The translations under genes and the position numbers were made by a program. The notes under the pieces were generated by a model. That model searched no databases. It was not told the DNA's origin and saw only the letters and a list, made by a program, of their open reading frames with translations. A DNA stretch of 16,336 bases from Verrucomicrobiota bacterium (GTDB taxonomy: Bacteria; Verrucomicrobiota; Verrucomicrobiia; Chthoniobacterales; UBA6821). The stretch's first letter is position 1. Each line of letters begins with the position of its first letter. Of the stretch, positions 7,913 to 14,861 are shown one piece after another. The DNA lies in assembly GCA_016871655.1 (NCBI GenBank), contig VHCR01000009.1, positions 1 through 16,336 of the forward strand. Direction: 5' to 3'.

Positions 7913-7923
7913 GGAAAATATTT

Positions 7924-8042
7924 AGAAGATAGGAGATGGAAGATAGAAGATGGGAGAAGGGCCGGCGGCAAGCATAAAAATGAGATTTTTTTCTTTTAAT
8001 TTAAGTGTTATCCCATCTTCTATCTCCTATCTTCCATCTTCT
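7924..8042. repeat. Long imperfect inverted repeat between PP2C and nucleotidyltransferase genes
   Basis: The purine-rich arm 7924-7955 (units like GAAGATA and GAAGATG) and the pyrimidine-rich arm 8011-8042 (TATCTTC and CATCTTC units) are reverse complements at 28 of 32 positions. The 55-base middle holds a GC-rich palindrome (GGCCGGC) and an AT-rich stretch. On the minus strand it follows the PP2C stop and ends 12 bases before the nucleotidyltransferase ATG, so it could act as terminator, leader or both. Confidence 0.85.
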
Positions 8043-8052
8043 TGTTTTGGAG

Positions 8053-8913
8053 TTATTCAAATTCCAAAACAATCGCTGTCGCATTGTCGCGGCCAGATTG
8101 TCGTGTTGCCTCTTCAACGAGGTAGCGGGCAGGAGAATCTTGAATCGCATCAGCGATGATATCTAAAAGTTGATGGTCAAAAAGACCATCAGTAACACCA
8201 TCTGTGCAGAGGAGGAGGCGATCCCCAGGAGCACAAGCAAAGGAACTAACTTGAGGTGTCACAAATTGGTGCTCGGCACCGAGTGCCTTTTGCAGGAGAT
8301 TTCGACCTTGATGGTGTTTTGCTTCACGCTCGCTGATTTTTCCTTTTCGAAAGAGCCAGCCGACGTGAGTGTCATCTTCGGAGAGTTGTTGGATTGTTTT
8401 TTTTGAGGCTTCTTCTGCAAATGGCAAATGATAAAGCCGGCTGTCGCCGATGTGTGCAAAATAGCAATGGTGCTGACGAATCCAACAAAGCGTGAGGGTT
8501 GTCCCCATGCCGCGACATTCGTCGTAGCTGGCACTGAGGAGCAAGAGTGCGCGATGAATTTCAGTAAAAAGTTCGATCAGCAATTGTGTTGTTTTAGTAG
8601 TTTCTTCTTCGTGAGGTAATTTGCTTTTGGTGATGTAGGAAGGAAACATTTTGGTGATTTTTTCTACGGCAATCCGGCTCGCAAACTCTCCTGCTTTGGC
8701 TCCACCAAGACCATCACAGACCGCGAAGATATAGCCACGATCAAGCGGGGCCTCTCCTATTTTTCCGAGAAGACGAACGTCTTGTTCATCGAGCACTAGT
8801 CCTAAGAAACTATCTTCGTTGTTCGTGCGCACGCGCCCGCAGTCGGTGTGCGCGGACCAGCGGAGTCGCTGCGCGACAGGTTGTAGGTTGTAGGTTGTAG
8901 GTGGTAGGGGCAT
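8053..8913 (-). CDS. PP2C-family protein serine/threonine phosphatase
   Basis: The domain shows the PP2C motifs in order: GRVRTNNEDSF, then VCDGLGGAKAGE, GMGTTLTL, FAHIGDSRLYHL, LLLCTDGVTDGL and GRDNATAIVLEF. All metal-binding Asp positions (NED, CDG, TDG, RDN) are present. The size of about 240 domain residues fits the compact bacterial PppA/PrpC/Stp type that dephosphorylates Ser/Thr-phosphoproteins in the cytoplasm. I chose the ATG at 8913; the frame stays open to 9066, but that extension is repeat-derived. Even from 8913 the first residues (MPLPPTTYNLQP) are translated 7-base repeats. There is no ATG, GTG or TTG between the repeat and the domain, so this start is probably used. The kinase-like gene lies just upstream on the same strand. 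Confidence 0.9.
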   Translation of the reverse strand: MPLPPTTYNLQPVAQRLRWSAHTDCGRVRTNNEDSFLGLVLDEQDVRLLGKIGEAPLDRGYIFAVCDGLGGAKAGEFASRIAVEKITKMFPSYITKSKLPHEEETTKTTQLLIELFTEIHRALLLLSASYDECRGMGTTLTLCWIRQHHCYFAHIGDSRLYHLPFAEEASKKTIQQLSEDDTHVGWLFRKGKISEREAKHHQGRNLLQKALGAEHQFVTPQVSSFACAPGDRLLLCTDGVTDGLFDHQLLDIIADAIQDSPARYLVEEATRQSGRDNATAIVLEFE

Positions 8914-8952
8914 GCAAAATGGAAGATAGAAGATGGAAGATGGAAGATAGGA
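8878..8952. repeat. Two tandem 7-base repeat blocks at the PP2C start
   Basis: On the sense (minus) strand, a block of CATCTTC/TATCTTC units (8952-8921) lies directly before the ATG. A block of four CCTACAA-type units (8908-8881) lies directly after it and is translated as PTTYNLQP. Both blocks are nearly free of G on the sense strand. Block one is the inverted partner of 9032-9053 near the end of the kinase-like gene. Confidence 0.9.
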
Positions 8953-9022
8953 GGGCAAGATTGAAGTCTTCGAAAAATTGAAAGGCGGATGATAAAAAAA
9001 TAACAGAATTTGGTAGATGTGT

Positions 9023-9060
9023 GTTAGCAGGCTTCTATCTTCTATCTTCCATCTGCTAAC
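9023..9060. repeat. Inverted repeat enclosing a CTATCTT block at the kinase stop
   Basis: GTTAGCAG (9023-9030) and CTGCTAAC (9053-9060) are exact reverse complements enclosing a pyrimidine repeat (9032-9053) of TATCTTC units. The TAG stop of the kinase-like gene (9056-9058) lies in the right arm. The enclosed block pairs with 8921-8952. Confidence 0.8.
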
Positions 9061-9451
9061 TTCCATTATTCATCTTTTGATGAATAATCGTTGCAAATTC
9101 AAAATCAATGACACAAAAACGCCCGTCGCGTTGGCGGTAGGTGACATTGCGCTTATCACGATCATCATGACGTACGTGATATTGTTCGAGTTCATCAAAA
9201 AGCTCTTGCAGTCGTCCGTCGTCTAGATGTTCTACGCGAGAACCACAGCTTGTTGTTACGATTTTTAATTCGGCTTCATCGACCTCTAATAGACGAGGCA
9301 CAAAGGGACAATGATGTTGTTCCAAAAAGCGAAGTGTTTTGACTTCATTAGCGAACCGTTCCGCAGCTTGAGGGCCGCGAAATTGTTTTAACACACGTCC
9401 ATCAAAAGTGACGTGAACGGTTGCACGAAGGGTATCTTTGATGGCTTGCAT
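9056..9451 (-). CDS. Minimal protein-kinase-fold protein
   Basis: This 131-residue protein keeps key kinase residues in order and spacing. VLKQF (about residue 20) is a candidate ATP-binding Lys, and ANEVKTLRFL (about 35-44) a candidate helix-C Glu. HDDRDKRN (about 94-101) matches the H-x-D-x4-N catalytic loop, and VIDFEFA (about 113-119) replaces the metal-binding DFG with DFE. The Lys of the HRDLK loop is absent, as in Bud32, RIO and aminoglycoside kinases. The glycine loop is weak and nearly all of the C-lobe after DFG is missing; Bud32-type kinases, among the smallest known, are about 200 residues. It precedes the PP2C gene on the same strand, so it may phosphorylate a target which that phosphatase reverses. 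That role is inferred from position only. Confidence 0.65.
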   Translation of the reverse strand: MQAIKDTLRATVHVTFDGRVLKQFRGPQAAERFANEVKTLRFLEQHHCPFVPRLLEVDEAELKIVTTSCGSRVEHLDDGRLQELFDELEQYHVRHDDRDKRNVTYRQRDGRFCVIDFEFATIIHQKMNNGS

Positions 9452-9458
9452 TTTATGA

Positions 9459-9564
9459 GTTGAAGTTAAAAGTTGAAGTTTAAGTGAATTCTTGCCTTCG
9501 GCAAAAATAAAATTTTTTTATTGAGCGAAGCCTCGAAACTTCAACTTCAACTTTTAACTTCAAC
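9459..9564. repeat. 22-bp inverted repeat in the divergent kinase/glnA leader
   Basis: 9459-9480 is the exact reverse complement of 9543-9564 (core AACTTCAACTTTTAACTTC). Between the arms lie a hairpin with TTC loop (TTGCC/GGCAA, 9492-9504), an AT palindrome (9505-9522) and GAGCGAAGCCTC (9523-9534). The genes diverge from here, so each arm reads as the same AACTTC-type leader on its own sense strand. The promoters of both genes should lie here, but none stands out. Confidence 0.9.
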
Positions 9565-9604
9565 TTTCCTAATTTACTCTTTACCCTTCACCCTTCACCC
9601 TTCA
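9539..9604 (+). repeat. Pyrimidine repeat leader of the glutamine synthetase gene
   Basis: The leader consists of CTTCAA-type units (9539-9566) and three exact CCCTTCA units (9584-9604), followed by CTTCTCCTCTCCCTT up to the ATG. There is no Shine-Dalgarno-like purine stretch. The 28 bases 9539-9566 recur exactly, on the opposite strand, within msrB at 15320-15347. Confidence 0.9.
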
Positions 9605-9619
9605 CTTCTCCTCTCCCTT

Positions 9620-10636
9620 ATGTCCAAATACAAATTAGAATACGTCTGGCTTGATGGCTATGAACCCGTTGCCAATCTCCGCAGCAAAATTACGGTAAAA
9701 GAATTTGCGACAGCGCCGACTCTGGCGGAAATTCCGATGTGGAATTTTGATGGAAGCTCCACACGTCAAGCAGAGGGAAAAAGTTCTGATTGCATGCTCA
9801 AGCCAGTGGCGCTTTATCCGGATCCGATGAAAGAAAATGGGTTTTTGGTGATGGCGGAAGTCTTGATGCCAGACGGCACACCGCATCCTTCTAATTCCCG
9901 CGCTACGATCATCGATGATCCCGATATATGGTTTGGTTTTGAGCAAGAATATTTTCTTTATCAAGGTGGGCGTCCCCTTGGTTTTCCTCAAAGTGGCTTT
10001 CCTGATCCACAAGGCCGCTATTACTGTGGTGTTGGGTATGCCCAAGTTGGAGACATCGCGCGCGATATTGTCGAAGAACACTTGGAGCTTTGCTTAGCTT
10101 CGGGCATCAACCACGAAGGAATTAATGCCGAAGTGGCCAAGGGACAATGGGAGTTTCAAATTTTTGGCAAAGGCTCCAAAACAGCTGCTGATGAAGTTTG
10201 GATGGCGCGCTATTTATTGATGCGTCTTTGTGAAAGTTATGGCGTTGACGTCGAGTTCCATTGCAAGCCTCTCGGAAAAGATGTCGATTGGAATGGTTCC
10301 GGTATGCATTGCAATTTTTCAACCAAGTTTATGCGCGAGCAAGGCGGCAAAGATTATTTTGAAAAATTAATGGCCGCTTTCGACAAATACAAAAACGAGC
10401 ATATCGCTGTTTACGGTCCTGATAACCATCTTCGTTTAACAGGGCTTCACGAGACGCAATCGATTGATAAATTTAATTATGGTATCGCCAATAGGGGAGC
10501 CTCGATTCGTATTCCTCATAGCTTTGTGAACAATGGCTACAAAGGCTATCTCGAAGACCGCCGACCTAATTCCCAGGCCGATCCGTACAAGATCGCGAGT
10601 CGCATCGTGCAAACGATCGCGACCGTGCCGGTGTAA
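9620..10636 (+). CDS. glnA: Glutamine synthetase, GSII (eukaryotic) type
   Basis: It makes glutamine from glutamate, ammonia and ATP in the cytoplasm. The start at ATG 9620 gives 338 residues, the usual GSII length and shorter than GSI (about 450-470). The frame is open further upstream, but that part is repeat-derived. Landmarks are WNFDGSSTRQAEG (beta-grasp part), IWFGFEQEYFLYQGG (metal and glutamate binding), YCGVG, GINAEVAKGQWEFQI, WNGSGMHCNFSTK, HLRLTGLHET, FNYGIANRGASIRIP (ATP/substrate) and GYLEDRRPNSQADPY. The GSI adenylylation loop is not expected in this type, so control is likely transcriptional. It heads the plus-strand run but is separated from rpoA by about 270 bases with an inverted repeat. 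glnII is the alternative name used in rhizobia and actinomycetes. Confidence 0.95.
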   Translation: MSKYKLEYVWLDGYEPVANLRSKITVKEFATAPTLAEIPMWNFDGSSTRQAEGKSSDCMLKPVALYPDPMKENGFLVMAEVLMPDGTPHPSNSRATIIDDPDIWFGFEQEYFLYQGGRPLGFPQSGFPDPQGRYYCGVGYAQVGDIARDIVEEHLELCLASGINHEGINAEVAKGQWEFQIFGKGSKTAADEVWMARYLLMRLCESYGVDVEFHCKPLGKDVDWNGSGMHCNFSTKFMREQGGKDYFEKLMAAFDKYKNEHIAVYGPDNHLRLTGLHETQSIDKFNYGIANRGASIRIPHSFVNNGYKGYLEDRRPNSQADPYKIASRIVQTIATVPV

Positions 10637-10649
10637 AGTTTGAGTGAAG

Positions 10650-10735
10650 AGTTTGAGTTTGAGTTATCTTCGCTGCTTCGCAGCATTGTTATAAAATAAA
10701 GCGCGAAGCGCCTATTTGTGACTCAAACTCAAACT
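10650..10735. terminator. Composite inverted repeat after glnA, possible terminator
   Basis: AGTTTGAGTTTGAGT (10650-10664) pairs perfectly with ACTCAAACTCAAACT (10721-10735). Between them are two compact hairpins, GCTGC-TTC-GCAGC (10672-10684) and GCGC-GAA-GCGC (10701-10711), separated by an AT-rich stretch. It lies 13 bases after the glnA stop. The layout matches the element at 9459-9564, so it may be a dispersed repeat rather than a dedicated terminator. Confidence 0.65.
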
Positions 10736-10907
10736 AGAAATGCTCAAACTTGTCGTTGGAACAACAATTGCAAGAAAAAATTGATTGCTTATTTTACCGT
10801 TTCTGTTACTGTTTTTGGCCGCGCAAAAATTTTAACCGCCGTCGGTCCTTGGGTGTTTTTTTAAACATCAATTGCGCCAAGGGAAACCCGGCACAGAAAT
10901 TATTATT
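10736..10907 (+). promoter_or_regulatory. rpoA leader with possible stem
   Basis: No gene is seen. The leader before rpoA contains CCTTGG (10847-10852), TGTTT (10854-10858), AAACA (10863-10867) and CCAAGG (10877-10882), which can pair as an interrupted stem. It should contain the rpoA promoter, but I could not place boxes. Unlike its neighbours, this leader has no 6-7-base pyrimidine repeat next to the ATG. Confidence 0.3.
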
Positions 10908-11915
10908 ATGCCTATTCGTCTTGGTCGTTTTGAAATGCCGCAGTCTCTCGTCAAAGAAGAGAGTACGGCGACTCCCACTTACGCAAAATTTATTGCGGAA
11001 CCGTTTGAAGCTGGTTACGGACACACCATTGGGAACTCGCTCCGCCGCACGTTGCTTTCCTCATTGGAAGGGGCTGCGATCACTTCTGTTCGCATCGAGG
11101 GAGCTCCTCATGAATTTTCCAGCTTGTCTGGCGTTGTTGAAGATGTCGTTGAAATCATCCTCAATCTCAAGAAAGTAAAATTTAAAGCTCACGATCACGA
11201 AGTTCGTAACTTGACACTTTCTGTTAACAAAGAAGGAGCTGTGACCGCAGGAGATATCACCTCAAGCGCTCAATGTGAGGTTCTCAATCCTGAGCAACAC
11301 ATCTGCACGCTCGACAAGAAAATGAAATTTGAGGCCGAGCTTGAGATCAAGGTAGGACGCGGTTTTGCGACTGGTGATGAAAATAAATATGCAGACATGC
11401 CGATTGGTGTGATTGCGATTGATTCGATTTTCTCACCTGTCACCAAAGTCAAATATGCTGTTGAGAACACTCGTGTTGGACAACGGACCGATTACGACAA
11501 GCTGATCCTTGAAATTTGGACCGATGGACGTTTAACGCCAGAGGAATCAATCCTTCAAGCTTCCGCAATCTTGCGCCATCACCTCGATGTCTTCGTCAAT
11601 TACGATGACACTCAAGTTGAATTTGACGAGACACCAACTGAAGTCAGCCAAGAGAACAGCCGCTTGAAAAAATTACTCGCGATGAGCGTCAATGAAATTG
11701 AGCTCTCCGTGCGTGCGGCCAACTGCTTGAACAACGCTAACATTACGAGCGTTGGTCAATTGGCTCAAAAATCAGAGCCTGAAATGTTGAAGTACCGCAA
11801 CTTTGGTAAGAAATCACTCAACGAAATCAAAGAGAAGCTCGTGCAACTTGGTCTTGGCCTCGGAATGAAGTTCGAGCCAGGTCTTGTTGAAAATCCCAGC
11901 CCAATAGCTGAGTAA
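10908..11915 (+). CDS. rpoA: RNA polymerase alpha subunit
   Basis: This 335-residue RpoA assembles the core RNA polymerase. The N-terminal dimerisation domain is clear (YAKFIAEPFEAGYGHTIGNS with LRRTLLSSLEGAAITSVRIE). The C-terminal domain that contacts promoter UP elements and activators follows (ELSVRAANCLNNANITSVGQ and YRNFGKKSLNEIKEKL). I chose ATG 10908 (MPIRLGRFEMP), the conserved start for related bacteria; a TTG at 10872 would add 12 unconserved residues. rplQ follows 57 bases later, the usual order. The ribosomal genes that normally precede rpoA (rpsK, rpsD) are absent, and glutamine synthetase is the upstream neighbour, so the alpha operon is split in this genome. Confidence 0.97.
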   Translation: MPIRLGRFEMPQSLVKEESTATPTYAKFIAEPFEAGYGHTIGNSLRRTLLSSLEGAAITSVRIEGAPHEFSSLSGVVEDVVEIILNLKKVKFKAHDHEVRNLTLSVNKEGAVTAGDITSSAQCEVLNPEQHICTLDKKMKFEAELEIKVGRGFATGDENKYADMPIGVIAIDSIFSPVTKVKYAVENTRVGQRTDYDKLILEIWTDGRLTPEESILQASAILRHHLDVFVNYDDTQVEFDETPTEVSQENSRLKKLLAMSVNEIELSVRAANCLNNANITSVGQLAQKSEPEMLKYRNFGKKSLNEIKEKLVQLGLGLGMKFEPGLVENPSPIAE

Positions 11916-11972
11916 TTTTCTCTGCTCTTCACTCCTCTAAATTACTAAACTTTTAAACTCCTAAATTTTCTT

Positions 11973-12398
11973 ATGCGTCATCGCAGAAAAACTGTTAAAC
12001 TCGGCCGCTCCACAGCGCACCGAGATGCTATGCTCTCCAATCAAGTTTGTAGCTTGATTGAGCATCGCCGTATCAAAACAACCTTGGCTAAGGCCAAGGC
12101 CACCAAGCCTCTTGCAGAGAAGATGGTCACCCTTGGCAAAAAAGGAGACCTTCACGCACGCCGCATGGCGATTGCTTATCTTAAGCAAAAAGAGATGGTC
12201 AAAATTCTTTTTGAAACCATCGCTCCTGCTGCTGCTGCTCGTCAAGGTGGTTACACACGAATTGTTAAGCTAGGACCTCGTCAAAGTGACAGTGCTCCGA
12301 TGGCTTATTTGGAATGGGTTGATGCTCCAGTAGCATCAGCTGCTGAACCAACTGAGGAAAAAACTGTTGAAGCTAAGAAAAAGGCTTCGGAAAAATAA
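11973..12398 (+). CDS. rplQ: 50S ribosomal protein L17
   Basis: L17 is part of the large ribosomal subunit near the exit tunnel. MRHRRKTVKLGRSTAHRDAM and the ETIAPAAAARQGGYTRIVKL / GPRQSDSAPMAYLEWV segments are its hallmarks. At 141 residues it is longer than the usual 115-125 because of an Ala/Glu/Lys-rich C-terminal tail from about residue 117. It is co-directional with rpoA and almost certainly co-transcribed. The gap between them is pyrimidine-rich without a Shine-Dalgarno-like site. A terminator follows. Confidence 0.97.
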   Translation: MRHRRKTVKLGRSTAHRDAMLSNQVCSLIEHRRIKTTLAKAKATKPLAEKMVTLGKKGDLHARRMAIAYLKQKEMVKILFETIAPAAAARQGGYTRIVKLGPRQSDSAPMAYLEWVDAPVASAAEPTEEKTVEAKKKASEK

Positions 12399-12453
12399 AT
12401 CCCCAGAACCGGTGAGGCCGGGACTTAAATAGCCTCATAACAAAAATCACAAT

Positions 12454-12489
12454 GAGCCTGGATGTGCAAGCGTCCGGGCTCATTTGTTT
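12454..12489 (+). terminator. Intrinsic terminator after rplQ
   Basis: GAGCCTGGA (12454-12462) pairs with TCCGGGCTC (12473-12481) with one G-U wobble and a 10-base loop. ATTTGTTT follows, a fair T-rich tail for a Rho-independent terminator closing the rpoA-rplQ unit. Confidence 0.8.
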
Positions 12490-12651
12490 AGAGCACGTCC
12501 CAAATGCTACTGATGCTGCGAATTACTGCGTTGCTGTGGTGCTCACCGCTTCACGTATTATTATACGCTCAGTGTCTGTGCTCCTCGCACCTTGTACTTC
12601 GCTAGCCTCAGCGCATTTTGAACGCACTCTTCTTTCAAAGCTCATTTTTTC

Positions 12652-12686
12652 CCTGTTCCCTGTAACCTATAACCTGTAACCTGAGC
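12652..12686 (+). repeat. Five 7-base CCTGTAA-type units before the NAD synthetase start
   Basis: The units are CCTGTTC, CCTGTAA, CCTATAA, CCTGTAA and CCTGAGC, ending two bases before the ATG at 12689. They are of the same type as the CCTACAA blocks at the PP2C and plsY starts. Confidence 0.9.
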
Positions 12687-12688
12687 TC

Positions 12689-14338
12689 ATGCGTATTGGA
12701 ATCGCTCAACTTAACACAACCGTTGGTGATATCGAAGGAAACGCCGACCGCATTCTTGCCGCTTATCGCGAGCTTGTGGAGCAAGGCGCCGAACTCGTTA
12801 TCACGCCAGAGCTCGCAATCACTGGCTATCCGCCGCAAGATCTTCTTTTGGTGAGCGGCTTCGTCAAAAAAAATCGGGAACAGCTTGATTGGATTCAACA
12901 GCAAGTTGGAACTGTTCCTCTTATTGTCGGATTTGTCGATCTCAATGAGAGTGGGAGAGGAAAATCTTTTCTTAATGCAGCTGCCGTATTGCAAAAAAAC
13001 CAATCAATCCGGATTGCTCACAAGCGGCTTTTGCCGACATATGATGTCTTTGATGAAGCTCGCTATTTTGAGCCAGGAGAAAAAAGTTCGATGGTTGAGA
13101 TTGGTGGGGAAAAAATTGGGATTACGATTTGTGAAGACCTTTGGACGCCCGATTATTTGCCGCAAGCCTTGTACCGCTGTGATCCTCTCCAGGAGCTGAT
13201 GGCAGCTGGGGTCGAGTTGATCGTGAACTTAAGCGCTTCTCCTTTTCAAATGGAAAAACCAGCGCGACGTGAAAAAATGTTGAGCGCTCAAGCAAAACGT
13301 TTTCGCGTTCCAATCGTCTACTGCAATGCCATAGGAGGAAACGACCAGCTGATTTTTGATGGAAACTCAATGGTCATTGCTGGAGATGGCGAAACCTTGC
13401 AACGACTTGCTTCGTGCCGCGAGGAAAATAAGGTTGTTGATCTTACGAAGCTTAGCAGCGCATCTTCTTTGCTTGATCATGAAAACCTCCGAGAGCAAGA
13501 GCTTCGTGAATTGTATGAGGCTCTTGTTTTAGGAACGCGAGATTATCTTTACAAATGTGGTTTTCAAAAAGCTATTGTAGGATTGAGTGGTGGGATTGAT
13601 TCAGCGTTGGTCGCAACTATCGCTGTGGCCGCGCTAGGGCCTGATGCGGTGACGGGTGTCTTGATGCCAGGACCTTATTCTTCGCAAGGAAGTGTTGATG
13701 ACGCTCGAGCATTGGCAGAAAATTTAAACATGCCAACTCTTTATTTGCCGATCACCAACTCTTACGAGGAAATGATGCGAGGCCTCCAAAAGCCGTTTGC
13801 TGGCCGGTCTGTCGATATCACCGAAGAAAATCTTCAAGCGCGCTTGCGTGGCCTGACGCTGATGGCACTTTCTAATAAGTTTGGAAGCATGGTCCTCACT
13901 ACGGGCAACAAAAGTGAAATGGCTGTTGGCTATTGCACTTTATATGGAGACATGTGTGGAGGACTCGCCGTGATTGCTGATTTGCCAAAAACGTTAGTTT
14001 ACGAACTCTCTCATTGGATGAACCGGGAACGAGAAATTATTCCACGTGCCACGCTTGAAAAGCCTCCCAGCGCGGAGTTGCGGCCCAATCAAAAAGATCA
14101 AGACTCACTGCCGCCCTACGAAACACTCGATAAAATTTTGGAATTAGTCATTGAAAAAAATCGTTCCGTGAGCGAGATTGTGGCGTGCGGCTTTGAAGAA
14201 AAAATTGTTCGTTGGATCGTCACTCAAGTTCATCGCAACGAATACAAACGTCAACAAGCCGCTCCTGTTTTAAAAGTGACAGGGTTAGCTTTTGGAAAAG
14301 GGCGGCGTTTTCCGATTGCACAACATTATATTGAATAA
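12689..14338 (+). CDS. nadE: Glutamine-dependent NAD+ synthetase
   Basis: This is a two-domain enzyme of 549 residues that makes NAD+ from deamido-NAD, ATP and glutamine, the last step of NAD biosynthesis. The N-terminal nitrilase-type glutaminase domain has its catalytic triad: Glu41 (ITPELAITGYPP), Lys112 (AHKRLLPTYDVF) and Cys148 (GITICEDLW). The C-terminal synthetase domain has the ATP pyrophosphatase P-loop SGGIDS at about 300-305, then LMPGPYSSQGSVDDA, TTGNKSEMAVGYCTLYGDM and a late RPNQKDQDSLPPYETLD. The length fits the short bacterial glutamine-using form (about 540-570). The start at ATG 12689 matches the conserved IGIAQLN strand. No Shine-Dalgarno is seen; the heptamer repeat occupies that position. 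Confidence 0.96.
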   Translation: MRIGIAQLNTTVGDIEGNADRILAAYRELVEQGAELVITPELAITGYPPQDLLLVSGFVKKNREQLDWIQQQVGTVPLIVGFVDLNESGRGKSFLNAAAVLQKNQSIRIAHKRLLPTYDVFDEARYFEPGEKSSMVEIGGEKIGITICEDLWTPDYLPQALYRCDPLQELMAAGVELIVNLSASPFQMEKPARREKMLSAQAKRFRVPIVYCNAIGGNDQLIFDGNSMVIAGDGETLQRLASCREENKVVDLTKLSSASSLLDHENLREQELRELYEALVLGTRDYLYKCGFQKAIVGLSGGIDSALVATIAVAALGPDAVTGVLMPGPYSSQGSVDDARALAENLNMPTLYLPITNSYEEMMRGLQKPFAGRSVDITEENLQARLRGLTLMALSNKFGSMVLTTGNKSEMAVGYCTLYGDMCGGLAVIADLPKTLVYELSHWMNREREIIPRATLEKPPSAELRPNQKDQDSLPPYETLDKILELVIEKNRSVSEIVACGFEEKIVRWIVTQVHRNEYKRQQAAPVLKVTGLAFGKGRRFPIAQHYIE

Positions 14339-14480
14339 AAAATAAGATATAGATGATTCTTATGTAAGTCTAGGGCGGTCTTCAGTAGAGTTGTGACGAA
14401 GCGGTAGCACAACGACTTCGGAGGCTCAATCTGGCTGGTTCAGTGGTGTTACAAAAGGTTTTTCAACTGTTTTTGGTTCC

Positions 14481-14861
14481 TTGACTGCAAGATTCAAACC
14501 CACTGGATCAAACATTTTTAGAAGTTCCAAAAATACACCAGTTGCAGGTGAGTCTCCGAAAGGTATGTTTTCCTCATTTCAAAATTGGGTTGGCTCTTTT
14601 TCTCTACGCGATTGGATTCCAAAAGGAGTTTCCATTAATTTTTTTTCAAGAGAGAAAGAGGACGATGCTGATAGAGATTCTTCTTTAAGGCGAAGTACTA
14701 TGGGAACAGTAGAAGGAGAACAACCAATGAGCCTGATGGATTGGGTTTCACTAAAATTTTTTCGACGCACTGATCCAAGGGAAATGAGCCAAGCAGTACA
14801 GACTGCTCGATTTACTTTTTGGTCTTCTCGTAGCTCGGAGCAACATGGTAATGACACGTAG
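14481..14861 (+). CDS. Hypothetical Trp/Ser/Arg-rich protein, possibly decayed
   Basis: It is not recognised. The frame is open from just after a TGA (14394-14396) to TAG at 14861, 154 codons, but has no ATG in its first 56 codons; the start given is a TTG, and the first ATG is at 14565. The coding character looks consistent from the very beginning (SGWFSGVTKGFSTVFGSL), suggesting the 5' end has been lost or mutated. Short aromatic motifs recur (GWFSGV, NWVGSFSLRDW, MDWVSLKFF). The last 50 bases overlap the 3' end of msrB on the opposite strand. A non-coding origin remains possible. Confidence 0.35.
   Translation: MTARFKPTGSNIFRSSKNTPVAGESPKGMFSSFQNWVGSFSLRDWIPKGVSINFFSREKEDDADRDSSLRRSTMGTVEGEQPMSLMDWVSLKFFRRTDPREMSQAVQTARFTFWSSRSSEQHGNDT

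Larger units (their letters stand above)
12399..12688 (+). other. Region between rplQ and nadE
   Basis: No gene is supported in these 290 bases. The left part holds the rplQ terminator and a further small inverted repeat (TGAGGC 12413-12418 / GCCTCA 12432-12437). The right end is the heptamer repeat leader of the NAD synthetase gene. The middle should contain a promoter, but I could not place one. Confidence 0.4.

Noticed and set aside
8881..8908. CCTACAA heptamers resemble eukaryotic telomere repeats
   Set aside because: The unit differs from CCCTAAA, copy number is only four to five, and the blocks are internal and tied to gene starts, so telomeric origin is not supported.
7924..9060. Repeated blocks suggestive of a CRISPR array
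   Set aside because: Repeats are 6-7 bases, degenerate, without regular unique spacers, and there are no cas genes.
8914..9066. N-terminal extension of PP2C upstream of 8913
   Set aside because: It is made of repeat-derived sequence overlapping the end of the kinase-like gene, with no domain content.
9521..9619. N-terminal extension of glutamine synthetase by 33 residues
   Set aside because: The extension is translated from the pyrimidine repeat leader; the conserved GSII start lies at ATG 9620.
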